The position numbers were made by a program, and so were the translations under genes. 64,000 nucleotides of DNA from the NCBI RefSeq assembly GCF_030065675.1, contig NZ_JASJDK010000009.1, forward strand, positions 1 through 64,000, written 5' to 3'. A model generated the notes under the pieces. That model saw only the letters and a program-made list of their open reading frames with translations, was not told where the DNA came from and made no database searches. Source of the DNA: Mastigocoleus sp. MO_188.B34 (GTDB lineage: Bacteria > Cyanobacteriota > Cyanobacteriia > Cyanobacteriales > Nostocaceae). Positions within the stretch are counted from its first letter, which is position 1. The number at the start of each line of letters is the position of its first letter. Positions 39,928 through 48,155 of the stretch are shown piece by piece.

Positions 39928-40530
39928 TTATGCTGAACTACTACTTTCCCCTTTTATAAAAGCAGCACAAATCAAATGCGCTAAACGTAAAGCTTCTGGA
40001 ACTTTCCCACAGTCCGTTAATCGTTGCAATACTTCTGCAACTATCTGTGGATCTTCACCGCAAACCTGAAATACGAAAGGTGGATAACTATAAATCTCAC
40101 CTGCAAGCTTCAACAACTCAAGTCGTCTTTCTAGGTTTGGTAAGCGACTCATAGCATCTTTAACAGCATCCAAGTTGGGTTGACGACGCATTACAGCAAC
40201 GCAAGGAAGCTTTAGTTGTGCGTTTAATTGCGGTAAGTTCACCAAATTAAAGCCGCCAAACCCAATACCATCAATTAAAACAATATGTAATTGTGGTAAA
40301 AACTTGCTACCAACTAATAACTTACAAATAGTTTCAGTTGCATTCCAGCCATCTTGTTCTAGTTCTCCCCACACCATCCCTTCAATACGAGTTCCAGCAC
40401 AAACTATTCCTGCCAAATTAACATTTTTCCCACTACCACGAACGAAAGGTGCATCATCAAAACCGATCACTCGGATTGTACGATTAAGTTTTAGCAGCGA
40501 TTCAAGATTCAAAACCCATACCTCAAGCAA
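39928..40530 (-). CDS. DUF99 family protein (endonuclease dU/EndoV-related)
   Basis: A 200-residue protein of the DUF99 family. Family motifs: IRVIGFDDAPFVRGSGKNVNLAGIVCAGTRIEGMVWG, with Asp residues as in the RNase H-like nuclease fold, then HIVLIDGIGFGGFNLVNL and PCVAVMRRQPNLDAV. DUF99 is best known from archaea, where members are related to endonuclease V and act on deaminated DNA. No ATG is available; the longest frame starts at a TTG at 40530, and the conserved part starts near residue 17, so the true start is uncertain. It is flanked by a decayed frame upstream. Confidence 0.85.
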   Translation of the reverse strand: MLEVWVLNLESLLKLNRTIRVIGFDDAPFVRGSGKNVNLAGIVCAGTRIEGMVWGELEQDGWNATETICKLLVGSKFLPQLHIVLIDGIGFGGFNLVNLPQLNAQLKLPCVAVMRRQPNLDAVKDAMSRLPNLERRLELLKLAGEIYSYPPFVFQVCGEDPQIVAEVLQRLTDCGKVPEALRLAHLICAAFIKGESSSSA

Positions 40531-40540
40531 AATTTTTATT

Positions 40541-40788
40541 TTAAGAACAGATAGCCATACTGGAAAGCATGGGGACCCACAAGAGAAAATTTTAGAAATT
40601 GCTGCAGATGTGAAGCTACGAGATGAATATTCCTTGAAAGATGGAGATGGTATATGTGGAAGTTAAAGATGGTGAGGTTAAGCCTTATATGTAAGCGATC
40701 CCTCCTTCAGAAAAATATGTTGCTAAAAATGAAACGATTGGCAGCTTTTTAAGAGAAAATCTAAAAATTGAATTCGAGTATCACCCGT
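40541..40788 (+). pseudogene. Decayed reading frame (frameshift and stop)
   Basis: One frame reads TGKHGDPQEKILEIAADVKL then RDEYSLKDGDG and stops after 40666. A shifted frame continues with MVYVEVKDGEVKPYM, a TAA, and IPPSEKYVAKNETIGSFLREN up to the TAG before 40790. The two pieces join smoothly as one protein-like sequence, which suggests a gene fragment broken by a frameshift near 40650 and a stop near 40691. I cannot name the family with confidence. No start codon or promoter is evident. Confidence 0.4.
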
Positions 40789-40793
40789 AGTTT

Positions 40794-41558
40794 GTGAGAC
40801 TGATCGATTTTATGAAACGCCTATTTATTTTGCCTGCAACCATCTTATTGACGACAGTATTGGGAAGTTTCTTATCTACAACATTTGCTCAAATTTCAGA
40901 AAACCCACAACAAAATTCTCCAAATTCTACTGAGACTGAAACTCCAGTAGAACCTAAGCAAAAAGATTCTTCAACTCCCAATGAAACCGAAAACCCACTA
41001 GAACCGGAACAGCAAAATTCCCCAACCCTTAACGAAACTGAAGTTCCAGTAGAACCCAAACAACAAGATTCTTTAACTCCTAGTGAAACCCAAAACCTAG
41101 AAGAACCAGAACAACAAAATTCTCCGATAATAGACGAGACAGAAACTCCAGCAAGATCCGAACAAAAAACTTCCCCTACTGAGGATAAAAACAAAGAACC
41201 AGAAACGCCTGAAGCAAAAAAAGGTGCTTATGTCGGAATTCAGATGATTATTCTTACTCCCGAAATCGCCCAACAATTTAATAATGATCCAAGCACTAAC
41301 TTGAAAGTCGCGGAAACCAAAGGAATACTGATCGTCAAAGTTTTTCCCAATTCACCAGCAGAAACTGCAGGTTTACGTCGGGGAGACATAATTACAGAAG
41401 TTTCTGGAAAACCAACTACTGACGCAAAAGAAGTGATTGAAATTGTCAACAATAGCAATGTTGGTGAATCTTTACCCCTTACCGTAACTCGTGGGGATAA
41501 AACAAATTCTGTATCAGTTCGCTTAGGAGAAAAACCATCTGAGGAACCTGAAGATTAG
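40794..41558 (+). CDS. Secreted PDZ protein with Pro/Glu repeat linker
   Basis: A 254-residue protein; the ATG-initiated MKRLFILP at 40812 is an alternative start and gives a cleaner signal peptide (RLFILPATILLTTVLGSFLSTTFA). About residues 51-135 are five 17-residue repeats of the PVEPKQQDSLTPSETQN type. Residues 140-250 form a PDZ domain: GAYVGIQMIILTPEIAQQF, GILIVKVFPNSPAETAGLRRGDIITEVSGKP. This domain closely resembles the C-terminal PDZ of cyanobacterial HtrA/HhoA proteases, but no trypsin-like domain is present. It may be an adaptor or inhibitor in the periplasm, or the surviving end of a protease. No operon partner. Confidence 0.85.
   Translation: MRLIDFMKRLFILPATILLTTVLGSFLSTTFAQISENPQQNSPNSTETETPVEPKQKDSSTPNETENPLEPEQQNSPTLNETEVPVEPKQQDSLTPSETQNLEEPEQQNSPIIDETETPARSEQKTSPTEDKNKEPETPEAKKGAYVGIQMIILTPEIAQQFNNDPSTNLKVAETKGILIVKVFPNSPAETAGLRRGDIITEVSGKPTTDAKEVIEIVNNSNVGESLPLTVTRGDKTNSVSVRLGEKPSEEPED
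40944..41198 (+). repeat. 51-bp in-frame repeat, five copies
   Basis: Five degenerate 51-bp units encode the 17-residue Pro/Glu-rich repeats of the PDZ protein. The motifs EPKQ/EPEQQ and NETE/SETQ recur at constant spacing. Confidence 0.9.
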
Positions 41559-42115
41559 AGTCTGAAAACTAAAACCTAAAAATTTAGACCTTGACAGACA
41601 ATTAAACTGTAATAAATTTTAACCATTTGTAAGTCTCTGATTGTAGAGTTAGTTTGGTTGGGTTTAGTTCGCCCTGCAGTCCAAAATAAGATAAAGGGCA
41701 AAGAGAAAGGAAGTACTGTTCCCCTTTGCCTAATTGCTCTACGTTAGCGTTGCGTGACCACGAGGTCACAGTTATCTTTGCCTTGTTAAGAATTAATAGT
41801 CGCCAAAAAAAATAACATATGCATTTATGGTGCTACGAGCGAGCAAAAAATAAGCCTATTTAGAATGCCGTCTCTCCTGTTAGCGCCTAGCGTTAGAAGC
41901 ATCTACGATGTTAGTGACAGTGACGTAGTTATGGCTTTGCCGTGTTCTAAGCGTACCAGACCTTGGTTATAGGTATTGCGTGTTTTAACTTTTGAATTCC
42001 TCAAAATCAACTGTACTGAATTCTTAAATTGTTTTGATGTCCCCTTAAGGTATAAAATTAATATGAATAATCCGGAATCCCGACCGATAAACCGGAGATT
42101 AATAGGAGAATACTC
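41559..42115. other. Spacer before sbpA
   Basis: About 0.56 kb. It includes a possible stem at about 41691-41727 (AAAGGGCAAA with CCCCTTTGCC) and G+C-rich dispersed repeat fragments near 41740-41770 and 41880-41960. The AGGAG at about 42102 serves sbpA. No gene was accepted. Confidence 0.45.
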
Positions 42116-43174
42116 ATGGGGTTGTGGCGCTCTATCGTCCATCTCATTTTTAGGGGGAGATTTAGTAGATTTATATTCCTGATGTTTTTGGGGATCAATT
42201 TGAGCTTAGCTGTTACTTCATGCTCTATGTCCAATGCTCAGAATTCCGTTCCCGAAATAACTCTGGTGTCCTATGCAGTGACTAGACCTGCATACAAAAA
42301 AATTATTCCTCAATTTGTAGCCCAGTGGGAGCAACAGCACAATCAAAAAATCCGCTTCTATGAAAGTTATGCTCCTTCTGGTGCACAAACCCGTGCAGTA
42401 ATAGATGGTTTAGACGCAGATGTAGTTGAGTTAGCCCTAGCGCTAGATATGCAAAAAATAGAGAACGCAGGTTTAATTCAACCAGGTTGGGAAAATGAAG
42501 CTCCCAAGAATGGAATCGTCACGAAATCTGTTGCGGTACTAGTTACCCGCGAAGGAAATCCAAAGCAAATTCAGACATGGGAAGATTTAACAACAGATAA
42601 CCTGGATATCATTACGGCTAATCCCAAAACTTCTGGTGTTGCAAGGTGGAATTTTTTAGCATTGTGGGGTGTCCAAAAACAGATTGGAATGACAGATCCC
42701 CAAGCTTTAGAATTCACGAAAAAAGTTTATCAAAATGTACCAATAATGCCCAGGGATGCTCGGGAAGCAAGTGATGTATTTATCAATCAAAATCAAGGAG
42801 ATATCTTAATTAATTATGAAAATGAAATAATATTAGCCGGGTTAAGAGAGAAAAAACGTCCTTATATTGTCCCCGAGACTAACATTTCTATAGAAAATCC
42901 GGTTGCTGTTGTTGATAAAAATGTTGACAAACATGGTAACCGGGAAATAGCGGAAGCCTTCGTGAAATATCTCTTCACCCCCACAGCTCAAAGAGAATTT
43001 GCCAAAATTGGATTTCGACCTGTAAATTCCAACGTTGCTCAAGAGTTTGCAGATAGATATCCACCAGTCAAAAAATTATTTACGGTACAAGATTTAGGTG
43101 GTTGGGATAAAGTTCAAAGCCAATTTTTTGATAATGGAGCCGCTTTCGACAAAATCCAAGCAAGTATTAGGTGA
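42116..43174 (+). CDS. sbpA: Sulfate-binding protein of the sulfate ABC transporter
   Basis: A 352-residue periplasmic sulfate/thiosulfate-binding protein. The signal sequence ends in a lipobox-like AVTSC with C36, so it is probably a lipoprotein. Family motifs: ITLVSYAVTRPAYKKIIPQF, YAPSGAQTRAVIDGLDADVVELAL, TANPKTSGVARWNFLALWG, GDILINYENEI and FVKYLFTPTAQREFAKIGFRPVN. An AGGAG precedes the start by about 9 nt. It is followed by the permease genes cysT and cysW. Such systems are usually induced by sulfur limitation; no regulatory site was identified. Confidence 0.94.
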   Translation: MGLWRSIVHLIFRGRFSRFIFLMFLGINLSLAVTSCSMSNAQNSVPEITLVSYAVTRPAYKKIIPQFVAQWEQQHNQKIRFYESYAPSGAQTRAVIDGLDADVVELALALDMQKIENAGLIQPGWENEAPKNGIVTKSVAVLVTREGNPKQIQTWEDLTTDNLDIITANPKTSGVARWNFLALWGVQKQIGMTDPQALEFTKKVYQNVPIMPRDAREASDVFINQNQGDILINYENEIILAGLREKKRPYIVPETNISIENPVAVVDKNVDKHGNREIAEAFVKYLFTPTAQREFAKIGFRPVNSNVAQEFADRYPPVKKLFTVQDLGGWDKVQSQFFDNGAAFDKIQASIR

Positions 43175-43182
43175 TATTTGAG

Positions 43183-43260
43183 TCATGAGTAATGAGTAAT
43201 GAGTAAGAAGTAATGATTGACTGATACTGGTAACTGGTAACTGGTAACTGATAACTGATA
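43183..43260. repeat. Heptamer-type repeats between sbpA and cysT
   Basis: ATGAGTA units from about 43184, then GGTAACT units and ATAACTG units. The tract is followed by a G+C-rich inverted-repeat arm at 43278-43313. Similar units (CAGTTAACAGTTAC, 14 bp, three copies at 44172-44213) lie after cysT. Confidence 0.85.
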
Positions 43261-43277
43261 ACTGTAGCGTAGCCTGC

Positions 43278-43313
43278 GCGTTAGCGTAGCGGGACACGTA
43301 AGTGTACACAGCG
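43278..43313 (+). repeat. Inverted repeat arm flanking cysT (left)
   Basis: A 36-bp sequence whose reverse complement occurs at 44272-44307 with two mismatches; a 25-bp core (43289-43313) is an exact inverted match. The pair brackets the cysT gene. Confidence 0.95.
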
Positions 43314-43329
43314 CATTAACTGAGAACTG

Positions 43330-44169
43330 ATGAATCCTGCTATATCAAATAATCAAAATCAAAAAACTAAAATTCCTCGAATATCTTTACCTTGGGGAAT
43401 CACCATTGGCTATCTCACAATAATGCTTTTATTGCCGGTTGCGGCATTACTTTTGCAAGCAAGTAGAGTAAAACCAGCAGAATTTTGGCAAATTGCAACG
43501 AGTCCAATTGCTCTTTCTGCATATAACGTCACATTTCTCACCGCATTATTTGCAGCGACCATAAATGGAGTATTTGGAACTTTAGTTGCTTGGGTGCTAG
43601 TTCGTTATGACTTCCCTTTGAAAAAAATAATTGATGCAGGGATTGATTTACCATTTGCTTTACCAACAGCAGTTGCAGGTCTGACTTTAGCAAATGTCTA
43701 TAGCGAAAATGGTTGGATTGGTTCTTTACTAAAAAATGTAGGCGTCAAAGTTGCGTTTACGCGTTCCGGTGTACTCGTTGCAATGTTATTCATTTCTTTA
43801 CCCTTCATTATTCGAGCATTACAACCAGTATTACAAGAAATGGACACTGATATTGAAGAAGCTGCATGGAGTTTAGGAGCATCAAAATTTCAAACCTTCT
43901 GGCGAGTAATCTTACCTCCATTATTTCCTGCATTGCTTACAGGTATAGCCCTGGGATTTTCTCGTGCTGTTGGTGAATATGGTTCGATCGCAATTGTTTC
44001 ATCAAATATTCCTTTTAAAGACTTAATTGCATCTGTCCTGATTTTTCAAAAGTTGGAGCAGTATGATTACGCTGGTGCAACTGTCATTGGGACTGTTCTC
44101 TTAACAATTTCCCTATTTATTTTATTGCTAATTAACCTATTACAAGCATGGGGAAAAAGATATCAGTGA
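43330..44169 (+). CDS. cysT: Sulfate ABC transporter permease CysT
   Basis: A 279-residue inner-membrane permease with about six helices. The N terminus WGITIGYLTIMLLLPVAALLLQASRVKPAEFW is typical of CysT (CysU). The cytoplasmic EAA loop for docking the ATPase is seen as EEAAWSLGASKFQTFWRVILPPLFPALLTG. Starts at the ATG at 43330. It is bracketed by a 36-bp inverted repeat, and the long spacers to sbpA and cysW are filled with repeats, which is unusual for an operon of this type. Confidence 0.95.
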   Translation: MNPAISNNQNQKTKIPRISLPWGITIGYLTIMLLLPVAALLLQASRVKPAEFWQIATSPIALSAYNVTFLTALFAATINGVFGTLVAWVLVRYDFPLKKIIDAGIDLPFALPTAVAGLTLANVYSENGWIGSLLKNVGVKVAFTRSGVLVAMLFISLPFIIRALQPVLQEMDTDIEEAAWSLGASKFQTFWRVILPPLFPALLTGIALGFSRAVGEYGSIAIVSSNIPFKDLIASVLIFQKLEQYDYAGATVIGTVLLTISLFILLLINLLQAWGKRYQ

Positions 44170-44271
44170 AAAGTTGCCAGTTAACAGTTACCAGTTAACA
44201 GTTACTAGTTAACAGTGAACTGTTCATGGTTAACACCACGTCTTCAGAGACCAGTTTTTATTCCCATATGA

Positions 44272-44307
44272 CGCTGTGTACACTTACGTGTCCCGCTTTG
44301 CTAACGC
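44272..44307 (-). repeat. Inverted repeat arm flanking cysT (right)
   Basis: Reverse-complement partner of 43278-43313 (34 of 36 positions). It is part of a larger G+C-rich patch (about 44270-44390) with GCGGCGACGGCGGAGCC and GGATCCGCTAACGCC. Confidence 0.95.
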
Positions 44308-44418
44308 GTCACGCAATACCTAGAGCCTGCGGCGACGGCGGAGCCTCTAGCTGCGCTACCTGCGGATCCGCTAACGCCAGTCCCTAGTCGCCAATCCCTT
44401 ATTGCTCCCTTTTAGCCA

Positions 44419-45246
44419 ATGAAACAGTCGATAAACCAAAAATCAAATAGAACCAAATTAACTTTAATTTGTTCTGCCGTTATATATCTTTTATTGATTT
44501 TATTTATTCCAGCGATTAATGTTTTCTACCAAGCTTTTAAAGATGGCTTCGGAAATTTTATTAGCTATATAACCACTGACGAATTTACCCATGCGATTCA
44601 ATTAACCTTGTTGATTGCATTAATTGTGGTTCCCATCAATGCAATCTTCGGATTATGTGCCGCATGGGTGATTGCTCGACGCAAATTTCCCGGTCGCGCC
44701 TTAGTTATTAGTATTTTAGACGTTCCATTTTCTGTGTCACCTGTAGTTGCAGGCTTAATGATGGTTTTACTTTACGGGCGTAATGGGTGGCTTGGTTCAG
44801 TTTTAGAATCTATCAATTTCAAGGTCATCTTTGCTCTACCTGGCATGATTTTAGCAACAGCTTTCGTAACTATGCCTTTTGTTGCTCGTGAAGTGATTCC
44901 AGTTCTGGAAGAAATTGGTCCAGATCAAGAAGAAGCAGCTAGGACTTTGGGAGCTAGTCAGTGGCAAACTTTCTGGCGAGTTACTTTACCCAATATTCGT
45001 TGGGGTCTGCTTTATGGATTAATTTTGACTAATGCCCGAGCGATGGGAGAATTTGGGGCTGTTTCCGTAGTGTCGGGCAATATTATTCGTAAAACTCAAA
45101 CTTTACCTTTATTTGTAGAACAAGCTTATAAACAATATGAGACTCAAACAGCATTTGCTGCTGCTGTTTTGCTTGCTTGTCTAGGTTTTGTCAGTCTTGT
45201 TTTAAAAGAGATTGTTGAACGCAAAACTCATAACAAAACAAGTTGA
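44419..45246 (+). CDS. cysW: Sulfate ABC transporter permease CysW
   Basis: A 275-residue inner-membrane permease, paralogous to CysT. It has the CysW N terminus LILFIPAINVFYQAFKDG, YITTDEFTHAIQLTLLIAL, and the EAA loop EEAARTLGASQWQTFWRVTLPNIRWGLLYG, followed by GEFGAVSVVSGNI. No cysA gene for the ATPase follows it, although cysA is usually next in these operons. The ATPase must come from another locus if the transporter works. Confidence 0.95.
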   Translation: MKQSINQKSNRTKLTLICSAVIYLLLILFIPAINVFYQAFKDGFGNFISYITTDEFTHAIQLTLLIALIVVPINAIFGLCAAWVIARRKFPGRALVISILDVPFSVSPVVAGLMMVLLYGRNGWLGSVLESINFKVIFALPGMILATAFVTMPFVAREVIPVLEEIGPDQEEAARTLGASQWQTFWRVTLPNIRWGLLYGLILTNARAMGEFGAVSVVSGNIIRKTQTLPLFVEQAYKQYETQTAFAAAVLLACLGFVSLVLKEIVERKTHNKTS

Positions 45247-45403
45247 AACTGACAAGCCTCCATCGAATTAATTTGACGCTTTGTATAGACGTAAATTTTC
45301 CAGTAACAAGCGTTAATTAACCTCCAAAGAACAAAAATTTATATCATCGGGAACATTCCGAGTAGAAAAATTTCTGAAACAAATTTCTATATTTTTGAGT
45401 CTT

Positions 45404-45431
45404 GTAGAGACTTACCTTGGTATGTCTCTAC
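45404..45431. repeat. GTAGAGAC hairpin repeat, copy 1
   Basis: GTAGAGAC and GTCTCTAC form an 8-bp perfect inverted repeat around a 12-bp loop. Related copies occur at 55410-55437 and 60345-60373. It is a dispersed cyanobacterial-type palindrome rather than a proven terminator, since no T-run follows. Confidence 0.8.
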
Positions 45432-45879
45432 AGATTTTTGATGACGTACATATCTCTCAGAATTGAGACGTTCTAAACCCTTGGAGATATTTATCTAATA
45501 ACTGACAGTTCCAGAATTTATTTGTTCTGAAATCGCTTACAGCTTGTAAACTCTTAGGAGCCAAGGGAAAGCACCCCCTAACAACAAATTATATTTGCGA
45601 GCGAGAAGGGAACTTTCCTTTAGTTGCCAAAACCTAGGTAGGACTGAGATTAGCCCTAATTGTGGTGAGGATTTAAGAGAATATCAAACGTTGGCAACTC
45701 AAACTTGAAAACTCAAACTTGAAAGCTCAAACTTGAAAACCTAAATGGTAACCGTTAAAGAAGTTTTAAGTTTTAATAGCCTAAGGATACAAGGCAAGAT
45801 TTTAATTGAGTCTTTAGCTATTAAGTCATACTTTCTCTTTCGGCTAGCCCTGAAATCCCAAATTTCCATAATTCCAAAC

Positions 45880-45970
45880 TTGAAATTTAAAAATTTGAAA
45901 TTTAAAAATTTGAAACCTAAAAATTTGAAATTCAAAAGCTTGATGTCAAAAATTTGAAACCAAAAGTTTG
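45880..45970. repeat. 14-15-bp tandem array next to the response regulator gene
   Basis: Four 15-bp units of TTGAAATTTAAAAAT type at 45880-45939, then two 14-bp units and a remnant. The array ends five bases from the stop codon of the response-regulator gene on the minus strand. Confidence 0.92.
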
Positions 45971-45974
45971 TGGT

Positions 45975-46652
45975 TTATGCCATTTGGTTCTCAATTGCCC
46001 AGCGAGCTAACTCAGTACGGTTATGGAGATTAGTTTTGCCTAACATGTTGGAAACATGGCTTTCAACAGTACGTTGAGACACGTTTAGCTCTTCAGCAAT
46101 CTCGCGATTAGCTAAACCTCTAGCTACAAACTGCACCACTTTAAGTTCCGTTGGAGTAAGTTGCACATCGAAAGGAACTTGAATCCTGGAACCATTATCT
46201 CCGCCTTTAGCTTGGTGTTCTTTCCAACGGATAGTTTGCTTGAGTGAAGATTCTACTTGGGCTACTAATTCTTCCGGTTCGAATGGTTTGACCATGTAGA
46301 CATCTGCACCCTTGTTCAGACCCTTTACTCGGTCTGCACTTTGCCCCTTGGCTGAGAGGAAAAGGACAGGGATCCAAGCAGTGCGTTCGGTTTGCCGAAC
46401 TTGTTCGACAAAGGTATAACCATCCATTTCCGGCATCATTACATCGCAAATAATCATGTCTGGAATATCTTGCTCCAAGATATCCAGAGCTTCCCGACCA
46501 TTTTCGGCTGTAATGACTTCATAGCCCCGGAACTCTAAATAATCCTTCACCAGCAAGATGAGGTTAGGGTCATCATCAATCAATAGAAGTCTTTTGTGAT
46601 CTTTCATGCTGGGTTCTTTCATAGCAGTGGCACTTGTCGCGCTTCGGTCCAT
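45975..46652 (-). CDS. Rre1/Ycf29-like response regulator, LuxR-type
   Basis: A 225-residue two-component regulator: receiver domain with LLLIDDDPNLILLVKDYLEFRGYEV, the phospho-acceptor in MIICDVMMPEMDGY, and YMVKPFEPEELV, then a LuxR/NarL HTH (LTPTELKVVQFVARGLANREIAEELNVSQRTVESHVSNML). The overall sequence resembles the Rre1 protein of unicellular cyanobacteria and plastid Ycf29. Starts at 46652, 46622 and 46607 are all possible; the conserved part begins with MKDHKRLLL, so the shortest is plausible. Rre1 in other cyanobacteria controls heat and osmotic stress genes including groESL, which lie nearby here. Its own sensor kinase is not in the window. Confidence 0.85.
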   Translation of the reverse strand: MDRSATSATAMKEPSMKDHKRLLLIDDDPNLILLVKDYLEFRGYEVITAENGREALDILEQDIPDMIICDVMMPEMDGYTFVEQVRQTERTAWIPVLFLSAKGQSADRVKGLNKGADVYMVKPFEPEELVAQVESSLKQTIRWKEHQAKGGDNGSRIQVPFDVQLTPTELKVVQFVARGLANREIAEELNVSQRTVESHVSNMLGKTNLHNRTELARWAIENQMA

Positions 46653-47132
46653 CAAGGTCTTGTGTAGTTATCGTCTATGGTGGATTATTGAGATGTTGTT
46701 GTTTTTTCTTACATGACTCACCCTTGCTTGCACTAAATCTCCTTGAGTGTCAGCCACTCTTAATTAGACCCAGTGTGCAATGGCTTAAGTCTCGTAAGGA
46801 TACGTAGAGCAGTAGTATCTATAATGCGCTATTATATATCGCTTTGAAAGTGGCAGGCTAAAAAACACCGAATAAATAATAATCTTTCAGATTTATATCT
46901 AAATGTTCGCCCTATACGCTCTCAAATCTAAACATATGTCGCTTTTCTAATTTCTACCGCTTCTCATACCCTATAAATGTTAAGCTTCCATAAGTTGCTT
47001 TTTCCTTTATAAGATTTTTTGCGGTTGAGATGAGCTTACAGCCGATTCTTTTTACCCTTAATTACCTATATTAATAGTTATTGGATTTTGGGTTCTATTA
47101 CTTTTGGATTAGCTTTGCACTTAAATCATTTT
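46653..47132. other. Spacer upstream of the response regulator gene
   Basis: About 0.48 kb, AT-rich, containing the promoter of the response-regulator gene on the minus strand. No repeat, RNA or gene was recognised. Confidence 0.4.
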
Positions 47133-47447
47133 TCATAAACCTTCAAAGTAAGTTATTCGGCTCGATCCCCATAAATAAACTTGCAACCACTTGGATTTAG
47201 ATACTCCCATGCAGTAAAAACGAGTATATTGATGTTGACCATACCTTAATCGACCGACCTGTTTTTTTAAGTTTCCCCAAAATTCAAGGTCAATTCGTTT
47301 TAAACAAATTTTTCGATTTGTCTGCTCAGTACAGATAAAAATTTGAGACTGACTTTTTGTGAGCCGCGAACTTTCTACACAAATATTCGGGATTTTATAT
47401 CCCTTTTGTTGGATTGTTTTCGGTATTCGAACATTTAAGTTAATCAC
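47133..47447 (-). CDS. Diverged (2Fe-2S) ferredoxin-like protein, possibly decaying
   Basis: A 104-residue frame. The segment QIFICTEQTNRKICLKR then FWGNLKKQVGRL resembles the start of thioredoxin-fold (2Fe-2S) ferredoxins, whose usual pattern is FICT(D/N)Q-x-KCC. The later YTRFYCMGVSKSKWLQVY resembles NCLRVC-x-GP-x-LVVYP of that family, but the fourth cysteine is replaced by Ser and the conserved GP is lost. The protein stops about 20 residues early. This looks like a gene that has lost cluster binding, or a chance resemblance; a normal copy elsewhere in the genome would make decay more likely. Confidence 0.38.
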   Translation of the reverse strand: MINLNVRIPKTIQQKGYKIPNICVESSRLTKSQSQIFICTEQTNRKICLKRIDLEFWGNLKKQVGRLRYGQHQYTRFYCMGVSKSKWLQVYLWGSSRITYFEGL

Positions 47448-47606
47448 TTTATTATTACCCGTAAAGGCAGATCTATGTTTACTGTTCTATAACAATTTTT
47501 TCGCTTTGCAAATATTGCCTAGGTAAAACTATCCCAAAGACACTAAAAAAAACAAAAATAATATTTTTATTAAGTATTTTTACTTACGATGACTAACACT
47601 TTTCAA

Positions 47607-47622
47607 GTTCGGGAACCCGTAC
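47607..47622 (+). promoter_or_regulatory. K-box element upstream of groESL
   Basis: GTTCGGGAACCCGTAC matches the published cyanobacterial K-box consensus GTTCGG-NNAN-CCNNAC exactly. K-boxes upstream of groE genes are linked to HrcA-independent light and heat response. It lies 100 nt before the groES start and 40 nt before the CIRCE. Confidence 0.75.
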
Positions 47623-47661
47623 TAAGTTAATTGTTGCCATCACAGGCTTTCCTTCGGTAAA

Positions 47662-47688
47662 TTAGCACTCAGGAGTCGAGAGTGCTAA
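47662..47688 (+). promoter_or_regulatory. CIRCE operator (HrcA binding site)
   Basis: A perfect CIRCE: TTAGCACTC, 9-bp spacer, GAGTGCTAA. It ends 18 bp before the groES start, so HrcA binding would repress groESL transcription. The hrcA gene is not in the window. Confidence 0.97.
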
Positions 47689-47706
47689 CAAGGCGAGTAA
47701 ATTTGT

Positions 47707-48018
47707 ATGGCAGCAGTATCTCTAAGTGTTTCTACAGTTAAACCATTAGGCGATCGCGTATTTGTAAAAGTGAGCGCCTCGGAAGAAAAAACCGCTGGTG
47801 GTTTGTATTTGCCTGATACAGCAAAAGAAAAGCCCCAAGTTGGTGAAGTAATTTCTGTTGGTGACGGTAAGCTTAAAGATGATGGTAGCCGCATGGCTAT
47901 GGATGTAAAAGTTGGAGATAAGGTTCTTTACTCCAAATATGCTGGTACCGACATTAAGTTGGGTACAGATGAATATGTATTACTTTCAGAGAAAGATATT
48001 CTGGCGGTAGTTTCGTAG
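47707..48018 (+). CDS. groES: Co-chaperonin GroES
   Basis: A 103-residue GroES. Conserved features: [11 protein letters not shown] at the N terminus, the mobile loop [19 protein letters not shown] that binds Gro[13 protein letters not shown], and the C-terminal [34 protein letters not shown]. It forms the heptameric lid of the folding chamber in the cytoplasm. It is the first gene of groESL, under CIRCE and K-box control. Confidence 0.98.
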   Translation: MAAVSLSVSTVKPLGDRVFVKVSASEEKTAGGLYLPDTAKEKPQVGEVISVGDGKLKDDGSRMAMDVKVGDKVLYSKYAGTDIKLGTDEYVLLSEKDILAVVS

Positions 48019-48155
48019 TTTTCTAAATTCATGGATTAAGAGTTAGAGGCGAAGATCGCTCAAAAGACGATCAGTCAAAAACTCTTAATTCACACCTCAT
48101 CAAATATTTTGACAGTTAATTAAAAACCCAGAGCTTACTAACTTCTTCCACTACT

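Larger units (their letters stand above)
45247..45974. other. Repeat-rich spacer between cysW and the response regulator
   Basis: About 0.73 kb without a gene. It holds a GTAGAGAC hairpin at 45404-45431, three 14-bp copies of ACTCAAACTTGAAA at 45697-45738, and a 14-15-bp array at 45880-45970. The open frames in this stretch on both strands are translations of the repeats. Confidence 0.6.

Noticed and set aside
45741-45957. Overlapping frames on both strands (64 and 70 codons)
   Set aside because: Both are translations of the 14-15-bp repeat array (NFKFLNFKF-like) and carry no other information.
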